64,000 nucleotides of DNA from Pseudomonadota bacterium (GTDB lineage Bacteria > Pseudomonadota > Gammaproteobacteria > Xanthomonadales > Xanthomonadaceae). Position 1 is the first letter of the stretch. Each line of letters opens with the position of its first letter. The notes under the pieces are model-generated. The model did not search any database. It was not told the origin of the DNA and saw only the letters and a program-made list of their open reading frames with translations. This document shows, piece after piece, positions 19,711 through 31,081 of the stretch. The DNA lies in assembly GCA_018242445.1 (NCBI GenBank), contig JAFEBW010000043.1:30339-94338 (forward strand), read 5' to 3'. The translations under genes and the position numbers were made by a program.

Positions 19711-19791
19711 GGGCCGCCCGGAGGTGGCGCTGCGTTGGGCAGGCGGCATGGGCGATCCCCGCAACGATCGACTCCGCTGCGACGTCGGCGA

Positions 19792-20619
19792 TCACGTTCC
19801 CGCGTCCTCGATCACAACCGAGGTCATCGCCAGCGAACCGATCACGCTCTCGTTGAAGAAGCGCACGCGGTCGCCGTCGCGTTGCAGGGCGAGCGCGTAC
19901 AGCAACGGGAGATAATGCTCGGGCGTGGGGATCGCCTTGCTCGCGTCCTCGCCCAGCCGCGCCCAATCGACCAGCTCGATGTGCTCGCGGTGGGCGATGC
20001 GGCGCTTGACCGCGCCGTCGAAACGGATCGCCCAGTCCTGCGGGCGTGGGTCGCGCCAGTCGAACAGCGCCAGGTTGTGCACGATGTTGCCGCTGCCCAG
20101 CACCAGCACGCCTTCGTCGCGCAGCGGCGCGAGTAGCTTCGCCAAGTCGTAGTGGTGCGCGCCGGCTTGTTTGGTGTCGATGGAAAGCTGCACCACCGGC
20201 ACGTCGGCGGCCGGGTACATGCCGCGCAGCACGCTCCAAGCACCGTGATCCAGCCCGCGGGTGGCATCGACGTGGGACTGCTTGTGGCCGCCGAGCAGTT
20301 CCTCCACGCGCCGCGCGAGTTTGGGTTCGCCCGGTGCCGGGTAGCGCACGTCGAACAGCGCCTGCGGGAATCCGAAAAAATCGTGGATGGTCGATGGATG
20401 GCTGGCGCCGGTGAGGCGCGCACCCTGCGCTTCCCAGTGCGCCGATACGCACAGCACCGCGCGCGGGCGCGGCAGGCGCTCGCCGAGCAGCCGCCATTGC
20501 CAATGCCAGGCGTTGTCCTCGATCGCGTTCATCGGCGAACCGTGGCCGGCGAACACGACCGGCATGGGTCGCGCGCGACCCGGTGTCGATGCAGGCGAGT
20601 GCGTGGTCATGCCCGGCAC
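19792..20619 (-). CDS. ygiD: 4,5-DOPA dioxygenase extradiol family protein (YgiD)
   Basis: 275 residues. Landmarks of the class III extradiol dioxygenase (LigB/DODA) fold: FAGHGSPMNAIEDNAWHWQW, VSAHWEAQGARLTG and GLDHGAWSVLRGMYP, whose histidines are metal ligands. The E. coli homologue YgiD acts on DOPA in vitro; the physiological substrate is unknown. Two close starts exist (20619 and 20610). The gene is convergent with the feoB cluster and separated from it by 81 bp with no clear terminator. Confidence 0.93.
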   Translation of the reverse strand: MPGMTTHSPASTPGRARPMPVVFAGHGSPMNAIEDNAWHWQWRLLGERLPRPRAVLCVSAHWEAQGARLTGASHPSTIHDFFGFPQALFDVRYPAPGEPKLARRVEELLGGHKQSHVDATRGLDHGAWSVLRGMYPAADVPVVQLSIDTKQAGAHHYDLAKLLAPLRDEGVLVLGSGNIVHNLALFDWRDPRPQDWAIRFDGAVKRRIAHREHIELVDWARLGEDASKAIPTPEHYLPLLYALALQRDGDRVRFFNESVIGSLAMTSVVIEDAGT

Positions 20620-20725
20620 GGTAGCGCCGGCAAGCTGATGGGCACAAGTCGCGCGTGCCGATCAACGAACCCGTGCCAGCGTGACCGCACCCGAGATGCT
20701 TTGCCGACGCGACGAAAGATCGCCA

Positions 20726-20836
20726 TCACCTGAGCACGGCATCGAGCTCGGCGGCCAGCCGCGCGCCGGCCGGCAGCAAACGCTGCTCTGCAAGCCGCCG
20801 GAGAGCGTCCATGCCGTGCAGCAGTGCGCGATGCGT
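20726..20836 (-). pseudogene. Relic: C-terminal 36 codons of a second S1/P1-type nuclease gene
   Basis: Bases 20726-20771 are identical over 46 bp to 22325-22370, the 3' end of the intact nuclease gene, including the stop codon. The similarity continues at protein level: HR followed by DALRRLAEQRLLPAGARLAAELDAVLR* compared with DAHRPLAEQRLLLAGARLAAELDAVLR*. Upstream of these 36 codons no nuclease sequence is recognisable. It is best read as a truncated, diverged paralogue or a duplication scar. Confidence 0.75.
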
Positions 20837-20887
20837 GCGCGTTGCCGCAGCAGGCGCTGGCTGCGGTTGCGGATCAGTTTGCGGTGT

Positions 20888-21649
20888 TCAGTGCGGACGC
20901 CAGTTCCGCGGCGGGGGAAGCGGCTTGCCGGCCGCTGCAATGCGTTGCTTCGCGACATCCCACAAGTCTGCGTAGCGCCGTTCCACCGCATCGAGGAAAT
21001 TCTCGACCTTCTGACGAAGGCTTCCGTCGCGCCAAGCTTGAGCAGCATAGCGCTCGCGGTCTGCCATGCCGCCCCACTTCCACGCAATCGTCTCCATGGC
21101 GCCCTGTTCGAGCCGTGGGTCGGCGTTCATCATCGCGCGCAGGTCGTGGTTCATTTGCGCCCATGACTCAAACGGTGGCGATGGCGTGGCGATGAATAGA
21201 CGTATTGCTTCGCTTGCATCTTGGATGTCGCGCGCGTCGTGTTGCAATTGATGATAGGTGCCGAATGGTTCCTCGGAACGGATCTCTGCCGACTGACGAT
21301 CGATTTCGGAGACGCTGTGTTGCAGGCTTTCTTCCAGCCACCGTTCCCAGTGTCCATTGGCCAGACCTTTGCGCCAGGCATCGATGTCGTCGGCACGCGT
21401 CATGCCGGACACGATGCGGTCGACAGCGGGCAGATCGATGGATGTCTGGTTCGCGAGTTGCAAGAACAAATCCAACATCCTGCCCGGCTGATAGGCGCAG
21501 CGCGTGCGTCCGGGCTCGCCGCAGTAGGGGCACGTCGGCCCGGGCAGTTCGACCTGAGGCAGCAGTGTGTTCGTCGATTGCACGACACGGCTGGCGAATG
21601 ATGTGCCGCATACGTGGCAGGTGAACTCGATGGTCTCGACGACGGTCAT
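20888..21649 (-). CDS. Hypothetical protein with N-terminal zinc ribbon
   Basis: 253 residues from the ATG at 21649 (MTVVETIEFTCHVCGTS); the frame is open further upstream but the extension looks non-coding. Residues 10-50 contain C-x2-C (CHVC) and C-x2-C (CPYC) pairs, a probable zinc ribbon. The rest is acidic and helical, rich in Trp, Glu and Asp (ARDIQDASEAIRLFIATPSP, WAQMNHDLRAMMNADPRLEQ). No family is recognised. Base composition is visibly less GC-rich than its neighbours, and the gene lies in the segment bounded by the duplicated nuclease end, which suggests acquisition. Confidence 0.6.
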   Translation of the reverse strand: MTVVETIEFTCHVCGTSFASRVVQSTNTLLPQVELPGPTCPYCGEPGRTRCAYQPGRMLDLFLQLANQTSIDLPAVDRIVSGMTRADDIDAWRKGLANGHWERWLEESLQHSVSEIDRQSAEIRSEEPFGTYHQLQHDARDIQDASEAIRLFIATPSPPFESWAQMNHDLRAMMNADPRLEQGAMETIAWKWGGMADRERYAAQAWRDGSLRQKVENFLDAVERRYADLWDVAKQRIAAAGKPLPPPRNWRPH

Positions 21650-21774
21650 GCGGAAGGCTTCTTCAAGGTTTGCGATTGCATCGCATCTTTGGGGGGCGTA
21701 GCGTTGCTGCCCGGGGATCTTCGGCTTGCCGCCAACCATTCTGCCCATGCCGGGCCAACTTGAGGAGGCTACCG

Positions 21775-22230
21775 ATGTCGAAGGCAACCCTGCTAGTTCT
21801 GGCGGCGGCATTCTCCCTCCTCACGGCGTGTGGCGGCTCCAGCACTGTCGGCACTTCGGATGGAAGCGACGGTTCTTACAGCGCCGCATCTCCCAGTGCT
21901 GCATCTCCCAGTGCCGCTTCTCCCAACGCCGCACCTTCCGGGATTACTCCCGACGTAGTCATCGGAAGGTGGCGTGGAACCGGCAATCCCACGGCTTGCC
22001 CTCTGGCCGAACTCATCATCGCCCACGATTCGTTCGTTTCCGCGCCGTATGCCTCCGTGCCTGGAGGAAGGACGGCAAAGTTCCCGGTCTTGGGCATCGC
22101 GATGCAGGGCGACAGTGGCAACGAGGTCAGCGTCATGACAAACGATCACCCCGATGTCTACAGGGTCATCGACAAGAACGATATCCAGCTCGAGACGCCA
22201 TGGGGCGGTTGCCCCTATGTTCGCGAGTAA
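21775..22230 (+). CDS. Small lipoprotein with Ala-Ala-Ser-Pro-Ser repeats
   Basis: 151 residues from the ATG at 21775 behind TTGAGGAGG. The signal peptide ends in the lipobox LTAC (Cys about residue 19), followed by GGSS and a Ser/Gly-rich tether. A tandem 15-bp repeat (about 21891-21950, units like AGTGCCGCATCTCCC) encodes AASPS three to four times. A small C-terminal domain contains IGRWRGTG, CPLAELIIAH and a closing WGGCPYVRE. No family is recognised. The repeat number could vary by slippage without changing frame. It is part of the accessory segment between the two nuclease ends. Confidence 0.75.
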   Translation: MSKATLLVLAAAFSLLTACGGSSTVGTSDGSDGSYSAASPSAASPSAASPNAAPSGITPDVVIGRWRGTGNPTACPLAELIIAHDSFVSAPYASVPGGRTAKFPVLGIAMQGDSGNEVSVMTNDHPDVYRVIDKNDIQLETPWGGCPYVRE

Positions 22231-22324
22231 TCGCTGGCGCAGCAACTTTTTCAGGGGCAGTTGACTGGGCTGGACTTGTCGTGCGCCGTGATTCATTCAT
22301 GGCAGGCGTGCGAACACGTCCTCC

Positions 22325-24255
<1,931 letters not shown>

Positions 24256-24446
24256 AAGCATCCCGTGCAGGCCATGGATGGCCGATGACACGGAGCGCTT
24301 CACAACAGCGAAGCCGGTCATCCATTTGCAAGGATGAAATCATCCCGCGCAGCACATGGATGTGCGCTGACGCGGGATTGATGGATGTCCATGAAAGAAC
24401 GCGTCTGTCTACGCAGGCATGACCTTGCCGGGAAGCTGAAACAACA

Positions 24447-24560
24447 CTCCTTCCCCCGCTAGCGGGGGAAGGTTGGGATGGGGGCTGGCGCGTACTCTTG
24501 TTAGTCGTGCACGCGATGGAATCCGCCCCCACCCTGTCCCTCCCCCGCGAGCGGGGGAGT
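24447..24560. repeat. Paired inverted REP-like repeat (BIME-like)
   Basis: The gap 24256-24572 contains no gene. Two palindromes CTTCCCCCGCTAGCGGGGGAAG (24449-24470) and TCCCCCGCGAGCGGGGGA (24541-24558) are inverted relative to each other, with GGTTGGGATGGGGG and CCCCCACCCTGTCC tails pointing inwards. Just upstream, two weaker units around ...CATGGATGG... (24270-24385) form short hairpins. The same border motifs appear in at least six gaps of this window. Confidence 0.7.
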
Positions 24561-24572
24561 ATCTTCACCGGC

Positions 24573-24905
24573 TCACATCGGCGTGCGGATCAACAGCGCC
24601 AGTTTGCCGGGCTTGCCGTCCCATGCGTCCGCGTCAGCAGGCGAGGGCTTCTTGCGGGTGAGCACCGGCCACAGCGGCGCCAGTTCGGCGTTGATGCCGA
24701 GGAAATGTTCCTGGCCGGCGGGTACGTCGCCATCCGGGAAGATCGCCGCGACCGGGCATTCGTCCACGCACAAGGTGCAGTCGATGCACTCCTCGGGGTC
24801 GATGACGAGGAAGTTCGGGCCCTCGTGGAAGCAGTCCACCGGGCACACCTCGACGCAGTCGGTGTGCTTGCAGTTGATGCAGTTTTCGGTGACGACGTGG
24901 GTCAT
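24573..24905 (-). CDS. fdxA: Ferredoxin FdxA (7Fe, [3Fe-4S][4Fe-4S] type)
   Basis: 110 residues. The N-terminal half has two ferredoxin cysteine motifs: C9-x2-C12 ... C17 ... C21 ([17 protein letters not shown]) and [12 protein letters not shown]; the extra Cys pattern and C-terminal extension fit the 7Fe FdxA family of proteobacteria. It acts as a small cytoplasmic electron carrier. The 3' end lies 13 bp from a REP-like repeat. Confidence 0.93.
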   Translation of the reverse strand: MTHVVTENCINCKHTDCVEVCPVDCFHEGPNFLVIDPEECIDCTLCVDECPVAAIFPDGDVPAGQEHFLGINAELAPLWPVLTRKKPSPADADAWDGKPGKLALLIRTPM

Positions 24906-25088
24906 GGCCGCGCAATTATGCGCCGATCACCGTCGCGACGGACTGATCGGGATCAATGCGCAGGCATGCCGATGGCGCCAGACTCCGACGTTTGCCGCAT
25001 GCGGTGCATCGCCCGTGCATGCATGCGGTCGCGCCCGAAGCATGCCGATGATGGTTCGCCGTTCGCTGGCCAGCGCCTGCCTGCGCGG

Positions 25089-26597
25089 TCAGGGCTGCGC
25101 GGATGGATGCTTCGGTGCAGCCGCCGCCGCGCCGTCGTTCCACCAGCCGCCGCCGAGGGCGAGAAACAGCGCGGCCGTGTCGGCAAAGCGATTGGCCTGC
25201 GCCTGCGCGCGGCTGCCTACGGCCTGCTGATATTGTTGCTCGGCCACCAGCACCGACAGATAACTCACGTCGCCGATCTGCAGTTGCGCGCGGGCGATGT
25301 CCAGCCCTTCGCGGGTGCGCGTCTCGGCCAGCGCGCTGGTGCGCAGGCCCTCGGCGTCCAGTTGCAGCGCCTGCATGCTGTCGGCGACGTTCTGGAAGGC
25401 CGCGATCACGGTGGCGCGGTACTGCGCCCTGGCTGCGTCCAGGTTCGCCTGCGCCGCGCGCTGTTTGTGCAACAGCGCGCCGCCCTGGAACAGCGGCTGG
25501 GCGATGTCGGCGGCGACGCCGAAGAAGCCGGTCTTGCTGGCGAACAGATCCGCGAAACGGGTGGCGGAACTGCCGTCGCTGGCGGTCAGGGTGATCTGCG
25601 GCAGGCGGTTGGCGATGGCCACGCCGACCTGCGCGCTGGCCGCGTGCATCTGCGCCTCGGCGGCACGCACGTCCGGGCGTTGCTCGACCAGTTGCGCAGG
25701 CAGTTGCAGCGGGATTTCGTCGGGCAGGTGCAGGTCGGCGAGGGTGAAGGCCGGGATCGGCGCATCGGCCGGAAGCCGCCCGACCAGCGCGGCGAGCGCA
25801 TCGTTCTGCTGCGCCAGTTGTTTCTGCAGGGCCGGCACTTGCGCCTGCGCCTGCGCCAGTGCCGCTTCCTGCGCGATCACCGCGGCCTGCGCGATGTCGC
25901 CGAGCGCAGCCTGCTTGCGCATGATCGCCAGTTGCTCTTGCTGCAAGGCGACGTTGCGTTGCAGGGCGGCGAGTTGATCGTGCATCGATGCCGCCTGCAC
26001 CACGCCCTGCACGACGTTCGCCGCCAGCGCGGTGCGCGCCGATTCGAGCTGGAAACGCGCCGATTCGGCCTGCGCGGCCAGCGACTCGACCTGGCGGCGG
26101 TTGCCGCCGAACACGTCCAGCGGATACGACACCAGCACTTGCACGGTTTGCAGGCTGTAGGGGCTGGCACCGGAGTTGAGCGCCGGCGACAACACCGGCG
26201 CGGTCTTCTGCCGCGCGGTGTTCAGGTCGGCGGAGACTTGCGGCCAGAACGCGCCGCGTTGCGCCGACACGTCCTCGCGGGCGGCGCGCAGCGAGGCCTG
26301 CGCCGCCTGCACGTTCGGATTGTTGCGCAGCGATTCGGCGACCAGCGCATCCAGTGCCGACGAGCCGAACCGCGTCCACCAGTCTGCCGCGATGTCCATG
26401 CCGGCGACCCAGTGCTGCGCACCGCCGCCGGGCAGCGCCGTGCGTGCGTCGGCCGTGGCCGGTGCGGCGGGCGTCAGGCGCGGCGTGGCGGGTGCGGTGG
26501 GGCGGGCGAAGTTCGGGCCGACCGCGCAGCCGGCCAGCAGCGTGCTCGCGATCGATGCGGTGGCGACGGCCAGCAGGCGGCGGGCGCGGGTGCTCAC
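25089..26597 (-). CDS. RND efflux outer-membrane lipoprotein (NodT/CzcC type)
   Basis: 502 residues from the GTG at 26597, overlapping the permease stop (GTGA). The signal peptide has a lipobox LLAGC (Cys 24), followed by AVGPNFARP, the usual start of NodT-family outer-membrane factors. Two repeats of the OEP domain follow: one with ALVAESLRNNPNVQAAQASL and one with LVEQRPDVRAAEAQMHAASA. It forms the TolC-like duct of the tripartite pump encoded with the next two genes. Confidence 0.93.
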   Translation of the reverse strand: MSTRARRLLAVATASIASTLLAGCAVGPNFARPTAPATPRLTPAAPATADARTALPGGGAQHWVAGMDIAADWWTRFGSSALDALVAESLRNNPNVQAAQASLRAAREDVSAQRGAFWPQVSADLNTARQKTAPVLSPALNSGASPYSLQTVQVLVSYPLDVFGGNRRQVESLAAQAESARFQLESARTALAANVVQGVVQAASMHDQLAALQRNVALQQEQLAIMRKQAALGDIAQAAVIAQEAALAQAQAQVPALQKQLAQQNDALAALVGRLPADAPIPAFTLADLHLPDEIPLQLPAQLVEQRPDVRAAEAQMHAASAQVGVAIANRLPQITLTASDGSSATRFADLFASKTGFFGVAADIAQPLFQGGALLHKQRAAQANLDAARAQYRATVIAAFQNVADSMQALQLDAEGLRTSALAETRTREGLDIARAQLQIGDVSYLSVLVAEQQYQQAVGSRAQAQANRFADTAALFLALGGGWWNDGAAAAAPKHPSAQP

Positions 26598-29500
26598 GCT
26601 TCCTCCTGCGCCGGTTCGGCGCTCGCCACGGCGCGCCCGCGCGGCGAAAACATCTCCACCAGCACCGGCAACACGAACAGGATGAAGGCCGGGGCGAGCA
26701 CGATGCCGCCGACCACCACCAGCGCGAGCGGCTTTTGCACCTGCGAGCCGATGCCGGTGGAGATCGCCGCAGGAACCAGACCCACACAGGCCACGATGCA
26801 AGTCAACATGACTGGGCGCATGGTCGTCTGGCAGGCGCGATACATCGCATCCAGCCGCTCCATGCCCGCTTCGATGTTGTGGTTGAAGTTGGCCAGCACG
26901 AGGATGCCGTCCATGGTGGCGATGCCGAACAGGGCGATGAAGCCGATCGCCGCCGACACGCTGAACGCCGTGCCGGTGACGAACAGCGCGAACACGCCGC
27001 CGATCAGCGCCATCGGGATCACGCTGAGCACCAGCAGCACGTCGGTCACGCTGCCGAAGTTGACGTACAGCAGGATGCAGATCAGCAGCAGGGCCAGCGG
27101 CACGGACAGCTCCAGCCGGTGCAGCGCATCCTGCAGGTTGCCGAACTCGCCGACCCATTCGATCCGGTAGCCGCCGGGCAGTTGCACTTTTTTTGCGATT
27201 TCGCGTTGCGCCTGCAGCACCGTGGTGCCGAGGTCGCGCCCGCGCACGCTGAACTTGATCGGGATGTAGCGCTCCTGCTGTTCGCGATAGATGAACGATG
27301 CGCCGGACACCAGCGACACCTTCGCCACGTCCTCCAGCGGCACCTGCACCACGCCGTTGCCGCTCGGGCTGGGCGCGCCGATGAGGATGCGGCGGATCGA
27401 GTCCAGATCGTTGCGGTATTGCTTGTCCAGACGCACGACGATGGGGAAGTTGCGGTCGCTGCCCGGCTCGTACAGGTTGCCCGCCGCCTGCCCGCCGATC
27501 GCCGCCTGCACCGCCGCGTTGACGTCGCCCGGCGCCAGTCCGAAACGCGCGGCGCGGGCGCGATCCACGTCGATGCGCACGGTCGGCTGGCCGAGCACGC
27601 GGAACACCGCCAGGTCGGTGATGCCCGGCACGGTGGCGAGCACGTCGCGGATCTTGTTCGCGGTCGCCTCGAGGGTGTCGAGGTCGTTGCCGATCAGCTT
27701 GACCGAGTTCTCGCCCTTCACGCCCGAGGCGGCCTCCTCGACGTTGTCCTCGATGTACTGCGAGAAGTTGAAGTCCACGCCGGGGAAATGATCCTGCAGC
27801 GCGTCGGTCATCTGCTCGGTGAGCTTCTCCTTGTCCACGCCGGCGGGCCACTGCTCGGCCGGCTTGAGCGGGACGAAGAACTCGGCGTTGAAGAAGCCCG
27901 TCGAGTCGGTGCCGTCGTCCGGCCGGCCATGCTGGGACACGACCGTCTTGACCTCGGGAAAACCCTTGATGATCTTGCGCATGCGGTTGACGTAGCCGTT
28001 GCTGTCCTCCAGCGACACCGATTGCGGCATGGTCGCGCGGATCCACATGTTGCCCTCTTCCAGCTTGGGCAGGAACTCCAGGCCGAGGTTGTGGGCGACC
28101 AGCAGCGCGGTCAGCGCGAGCGCCGCCGCGCCGCCGAGGGTGACGATGCGATTGGCGAGAGCGAACTGCAGCAGCGGCGTGTTGACGCGGCGGATCCAGC
28201 GCAGCGCCAGGGTCTCGCGATCCTCGACCGGGCCGGTGAACAGGAACGCGCTCAGCGCCGGGGCGATGGTGAAGGTGGCGATGATGCCGCCGGCGATCGC
28301 GTAGGCGTAGGTCTTGGCCATCGGCCCGAAGATGTGCCCCTCGATGCCCGACAGGGTGAACAGCGGCAGGAAGCCGGCGATGATGATGCCGGCCGAGAAC
28401 AGGATCGGCTGGGTCACCTCGGCGGCCGAGTAGGCGATCGTCGCGAAGCGCCCGCTCAACCCGAAATGCGCGCGGGTGACGGTGGAGAACGCCGAGCGAT
28501 GCGCCTTCGCGCCCTCCGACAGGCGCCGGAAGATGTTCTCCACCATGATGACGGTGGCATCGACGATCAGGCCGAAGTCGATCGCTCCCACCGACAGCAG
28601 GTTCGCCGATTCGCCGCGCCACACCATCAGGATGATCGCGAACGCCAGCGCGAACGGGATCGTCATCGACACGATCAGGGCGCTGCGCAGGTTGCCGAGG
28701 AACACCCATTGCAGGATGAAGATCAGCACGATGCCGAACAGCATGTTGTGCAGCACGGTGTGGGTGGTGGTGGCGATCAACTCGCTGCGGTCGTAGATCT
28801 TCTCCAGATGCACGCCGGGCGGCAGCACGCCGGAAGCGTTGATCTTCTGCACCTCCGCTTCCACCCGCGCGATGGTCGGCATGCTTTCCTCGCCGCGGCG
28901 CATCAGCACGATGCCCTGCACGATGTCGTCGTCGGCGTCGCGGCCGGCGATGCCCAGCCGCGGCAGGTGGCCGACCCGAACCTGGGCGACGTCGGCGAGC
29001 GTCACCGGCACGCCATTGGTGTTCGCCAGCATGGTGTGGCGCAGGTCGTCCATGCTGCGGATCATGCCCACGCCGCGCACCACCGCCGACTGCGGGCCGA
29101 TGTCCACGGTCTGCCCGCCGACGTTGATGTTGGCGTTGTTGATCGCGTTGAGCACCTGGGCGAGGGTGAGGCCGTAGCTGACCAGCTTTTGCTGATCGAC
29201 GACCACGTCGTAGGTCTTGGTCTTGCCGCCCCAGCCGGTCACGTCCACCACGCCCGGCACCGCCTTGAAGCGGCGTTCCAGCACCCAGTCCTGCAAGGTT
29301 TTCAGATCCATCACCGAGTAGCCCGGCGGGCCGACCACGCGGTAGCGGTAGATCTCGCCGATGGGGCTCTCCGGGGAAATCTGCGGCTGCGCGCCGTCGG
29401 GCAGCGCGGGCAACTGCGCCAGCCGGTTGGTGACGAACTGCTCGGCCTGCTGGTAGGTGACGTCGTAGGTGAACTGGATCTTCACGTCCGACAGGCCGAA

Positions 29501-29758
29501 CAGCGAGATCGTGCGCACCGTGGTGACGTGCGGAATGCCCGCCATCTGCACTTCCAGCGGGATGGTGATGTAGCGCTCGATCTCCTCGGCGGACAGGCCC
29601 GATGCCTGGGTGTTGATGTCAACCAGCGGCGGCACCGGATCCGGGTAAGCCTCGATGTTCAGGCGCAGGAAGCTGAGCACGCCCGCGCACAGCACGAACG
29701 CCATGATGACGACGACCAGCAGGCGTCGCCGCAGTGCGAACTCGACGATGCGGTTCAT
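26594..29758 (-). CDS. CzcA/CusA-type heavy-metal efflux RND permease
   Basis: 1054 residues with the two-fold RND architecture (TM1, large periplasmic loop, TM2-7, TM8, second loop, TM9-12). The TM4 motif AIDFGLIVDATVIMVEN (about 395-411) contains Asp, Asp and Glu at the positions of the proton relay in divalent-cation exporters such as CzcA; CusA-type pumps have a different TM4. The start FALRRRLLVVVIM and LNIEAYPDPVPPLVDI are HME-subfamily features. The substrate, probably Zn, Co, Cd or Ni, is inferred from this motif. It overlaps both neighbours by four bases. Confidence 0.9.
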   Translation of the reverse strand: MNRIVEFALRRRLLVVVIMAFVLCAGVLSFLRLNIEAYPDPVPPLVDINTQASGLSAEEIERYITIPLEVQMAGIPHVTTVRTISLFGLSDVKIQFTYDVTYQQAEQFVTNRLAQLPALPDGAQPQISPESPIGEIYRYRVVGPPGYSVMDLKTLQDWVLERRFKAVPGVVDVTGWGGKTKTYDVVVDQQKLVSYGLTLAQVLNAINNANINVGGQTVDIGPQSAVVRGVGMIRSMDDLRHTMLANTNGVPVTLADVAQVRVGHLPRLGIAGRDADDDIVQGIVLMRRGEESMPTIARVEAEVQKINASGVLPPGVHLEKIYDRSELIATTTHTVLHNMLFGIVLIFILQWVFLGNLRSALIVSMTIPFALAFAIILMVWRGESANLLSVGAIDFGLIVDATVIMVENIFRRLSEGAKAHRSAFSTVTRAHFGLSGRFATIAYSAAEVTQPILFSAGIIIAGFLPLFTLSGIEGHIFGPMAKTYAYAIAGGIIATFTIAPALSAFLFTGPVEDRETLALRWIRRVNTPLLQFALANRIVTLGGAAALALTALLVAHNLGLEFLPKLEEGNMWIRATMPQSVSLEDSNGYVNRMRKIIKGFPEVKTVVSQHGRPDDGTDSTGFFNAEFFVPLKPAEQWPAGVDKEKLTEQMTDALQDHFPGVDFNFSQYIEDNVEEAASGVKGENSVKLIGNDLDTLEATANKIRDVLATVPGITDLAVFRVLGQPTVRIDVDRARAARFGLAPGDVNAAVQAAIGGQAAGNLYEPGSDRNFPIVVRLDKQYRNDLDSIRRILIGAPSPSGNGVVQVPLEDVAKVSLVSGASFIYREQQERYIPIKFSVRGRDLGTTVLQAQREIAKKVQLPGGYRIEWVGEFGNLQDALHRLELSVPLALLLICILLYVNFGSVTDVLLVLSVIPMALIGGVFALFVTGTAFSVSAAIGFIALFGIATMDGILVLANFNHNIEAGMERLDAMYRACQTTMRPVMLTCIVACVGLVPAAISTGIGSQVQKPLALVVVGGIVLAPAFILFVLPVLVEMFSPRGRAVASAEPAQEEA

Positions 29759-30996
29759 GAGCCCGGGTTCACCGCGCGATCGATGAACAAGGTGCCGGCG
29801 CTGACGACCTTCTCGCCGGCGCGCACGCCCGACAGCACTTCCACGCTGTCGCCATCCCTGCGGCCGAGGCGCACCTCGCGCAGGGCGATGCTGCCGTCGT
29901 CGCCGGCCACGTACACGCGCGCCTGCTCGCCTTCATGCACGATCGCGCTGACGGGTACGGCCGGCGCCTGCGCGGGATCGCCCGCGTCGATTCTGAAGCT
30001 GGCGAACATCTGCGGCTTGAGCGCGCCATCCGGGTTGTCCACCGTGGCCCGCACGGGCAGCCGGTGGGTGTTCGGATCCAGCGCCGGCGCCACCCAGGCG
30101 ATGCGCGCGGCGAAGGTGCGGCCCGGGTAGGCGAGCACGTGCACGGTGGCCGGCTCGCCGACGCGCAGGTCGGGTGCGTCGGACTCGCGCGCATTGGCCA
30201 CCAGCCAGACGTGGGACAGATCGGAGATCGTGTACACCGGGTTCGATGCGCCGGACTGGATGTACTGGCCCAGGCCGACTTGCCGTTGGGTGACGGTGCC
30301 GGCGATCGGCGCGGCCACCACCGCCACCGCCCCGCGCGATGGCCCGCCCGTGCCGGTCTTTTGCGCGCCGGTTTCCAGCGCGGCGATTTCCGCGTCGGAT
30401 TTGCCGAGGATGTGCAGGCGGTTGCGTGCGGCGTCGAGCGTGCTGCGCGCGGCGGTCAGGTCGGACTGGCTTTGCAGCCAATCCTTGAGCGCGCCGGCCT
30501 TGGCCAGATACAGCGCGTGCTGGCGCTGCTCGCTCTTGGTCGCCAGCGCCAGTTGCGCGTAGGCGGTCTGCAGGTCGCTCTGTCCCTGCGCGAACTCCGA
30601 AGCGTCCACGGCCATCAGCGGCGCGCCGCGTTTGACGGCATCGCCCAGTTGCGCATCCAGCCGGGTCACCCGGCCCGAGTAGGGCGAGTACACCGGCGTG
30701 GAGGTGTCGTCGTCGTAGGCTATCGCGCCGTCGGCCACCACCTGCGTGGTGAAAGCGTGGTTGGCGACCGTGGCGACCGTGAGCGTGGCCCATTGCTCTT
30801 TCGTCGGGCGGAAGGTGCCGGCGGGCGCAGCCGCGGCCTGCGCTTCGGGCGGCCTGGCCAGAAAATGCGCGGCCACTTCGTAGAGGACGAACACGCCCAG
30901 CAACGCGGCCACGCCGAGGCCGACCAGCAGCCACTGGATCGCGGGCGGGTGGGCGCGGGCGGTGAGCGGCGGCGTCGAGGTGTCGTCCGTGGGCAT
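29755..30996 (-). CDS. RND efflux periplasmic adaptor (CzcB/HlyD type)
   Basis: 413 residues. An N-terminal membrane anchor (about 20-45) is followed by the lipoyl/barrel-sandwich halves flanking a coiled-coil hairpin (DLQTAYAQLALATKSEQRQH) and beta-barrel regions with PAIRESDAP-like and ALDPNTHRLPVRATV segments. It couples the CzcA-type permease to the outer-membrane factor. First gene of the czc operon: the ATG at 30996 is preceded by a perfect 16-bp palindrome. Confidence 0.9.
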   Translation of the reverse strand: MPTDDTSTPPLTARAHPPAIQWLLVGLGVAALLGVFVLYEVAAHFLARPPEAQAAAAPAGTFRPTKEQWATLTVATVANHAFTTQVVADGAIAYDDDTSTPVYSPYSGRVTRLDAQLGDAVKRGAPLMAVDASEFAQGQSDLQTAYAQLALATKSEQRQHALYLAKAGALKDWLQSQSDLTAARSTLDAARNRLHILGKSDAEIAALETGAQKTGTGGPSRGAVAVVAAPIAGTVTQRQVGLGQYIQSGASNPVYTISDLSHVWLVANARESDAPDLRVGEPATVHVLAYPGRTFAARIAWVAPALDPNTHRLPVRATVDNPDGALKPQMFASFRIDAGDPAQAPAVPVSAIVHEGEQARVYVAGDDGSIALREVRLGRRDGDSVEVLSGVRAGEKVVSAGTLFIDRAVNPGS

Positions 30997-31009
30997 GGTC
31001 GAAAATCCT

Positions 31010-31025
31010 GTCGGCCATGGCCGAC
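31010..31025. promoter_or_regulatory. Perfect 16-bp palindrome upstream of the efflux operon
   Basis: GTCGGCCATGGCCGAC is a perfect inverted repeat 13 bases upstream of the adaptor start codon, with AGGAT between it and the ATG. Its position at the start of the operon fits a repressor operator. Similar GGCCATGGATGGCC-like strings elsewhere (near 24.3 and 57.8 kb) leave open that it is only a short repeat. Confidence 0.4.
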
Positions 31026-31081
31026 GTAGTCGCGGCCGATGGAAGCCGCGCGGGGCAACTGCAGTCCGGGGCGGAACCGCG

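Noticed and set aside
20640..22324. A prophage or insertion sequence in the accessory segment.
   Set aside because: No integrase, transposase or terminal inverted repeats were found. Only the duplicated nuclease end marks the boundary.
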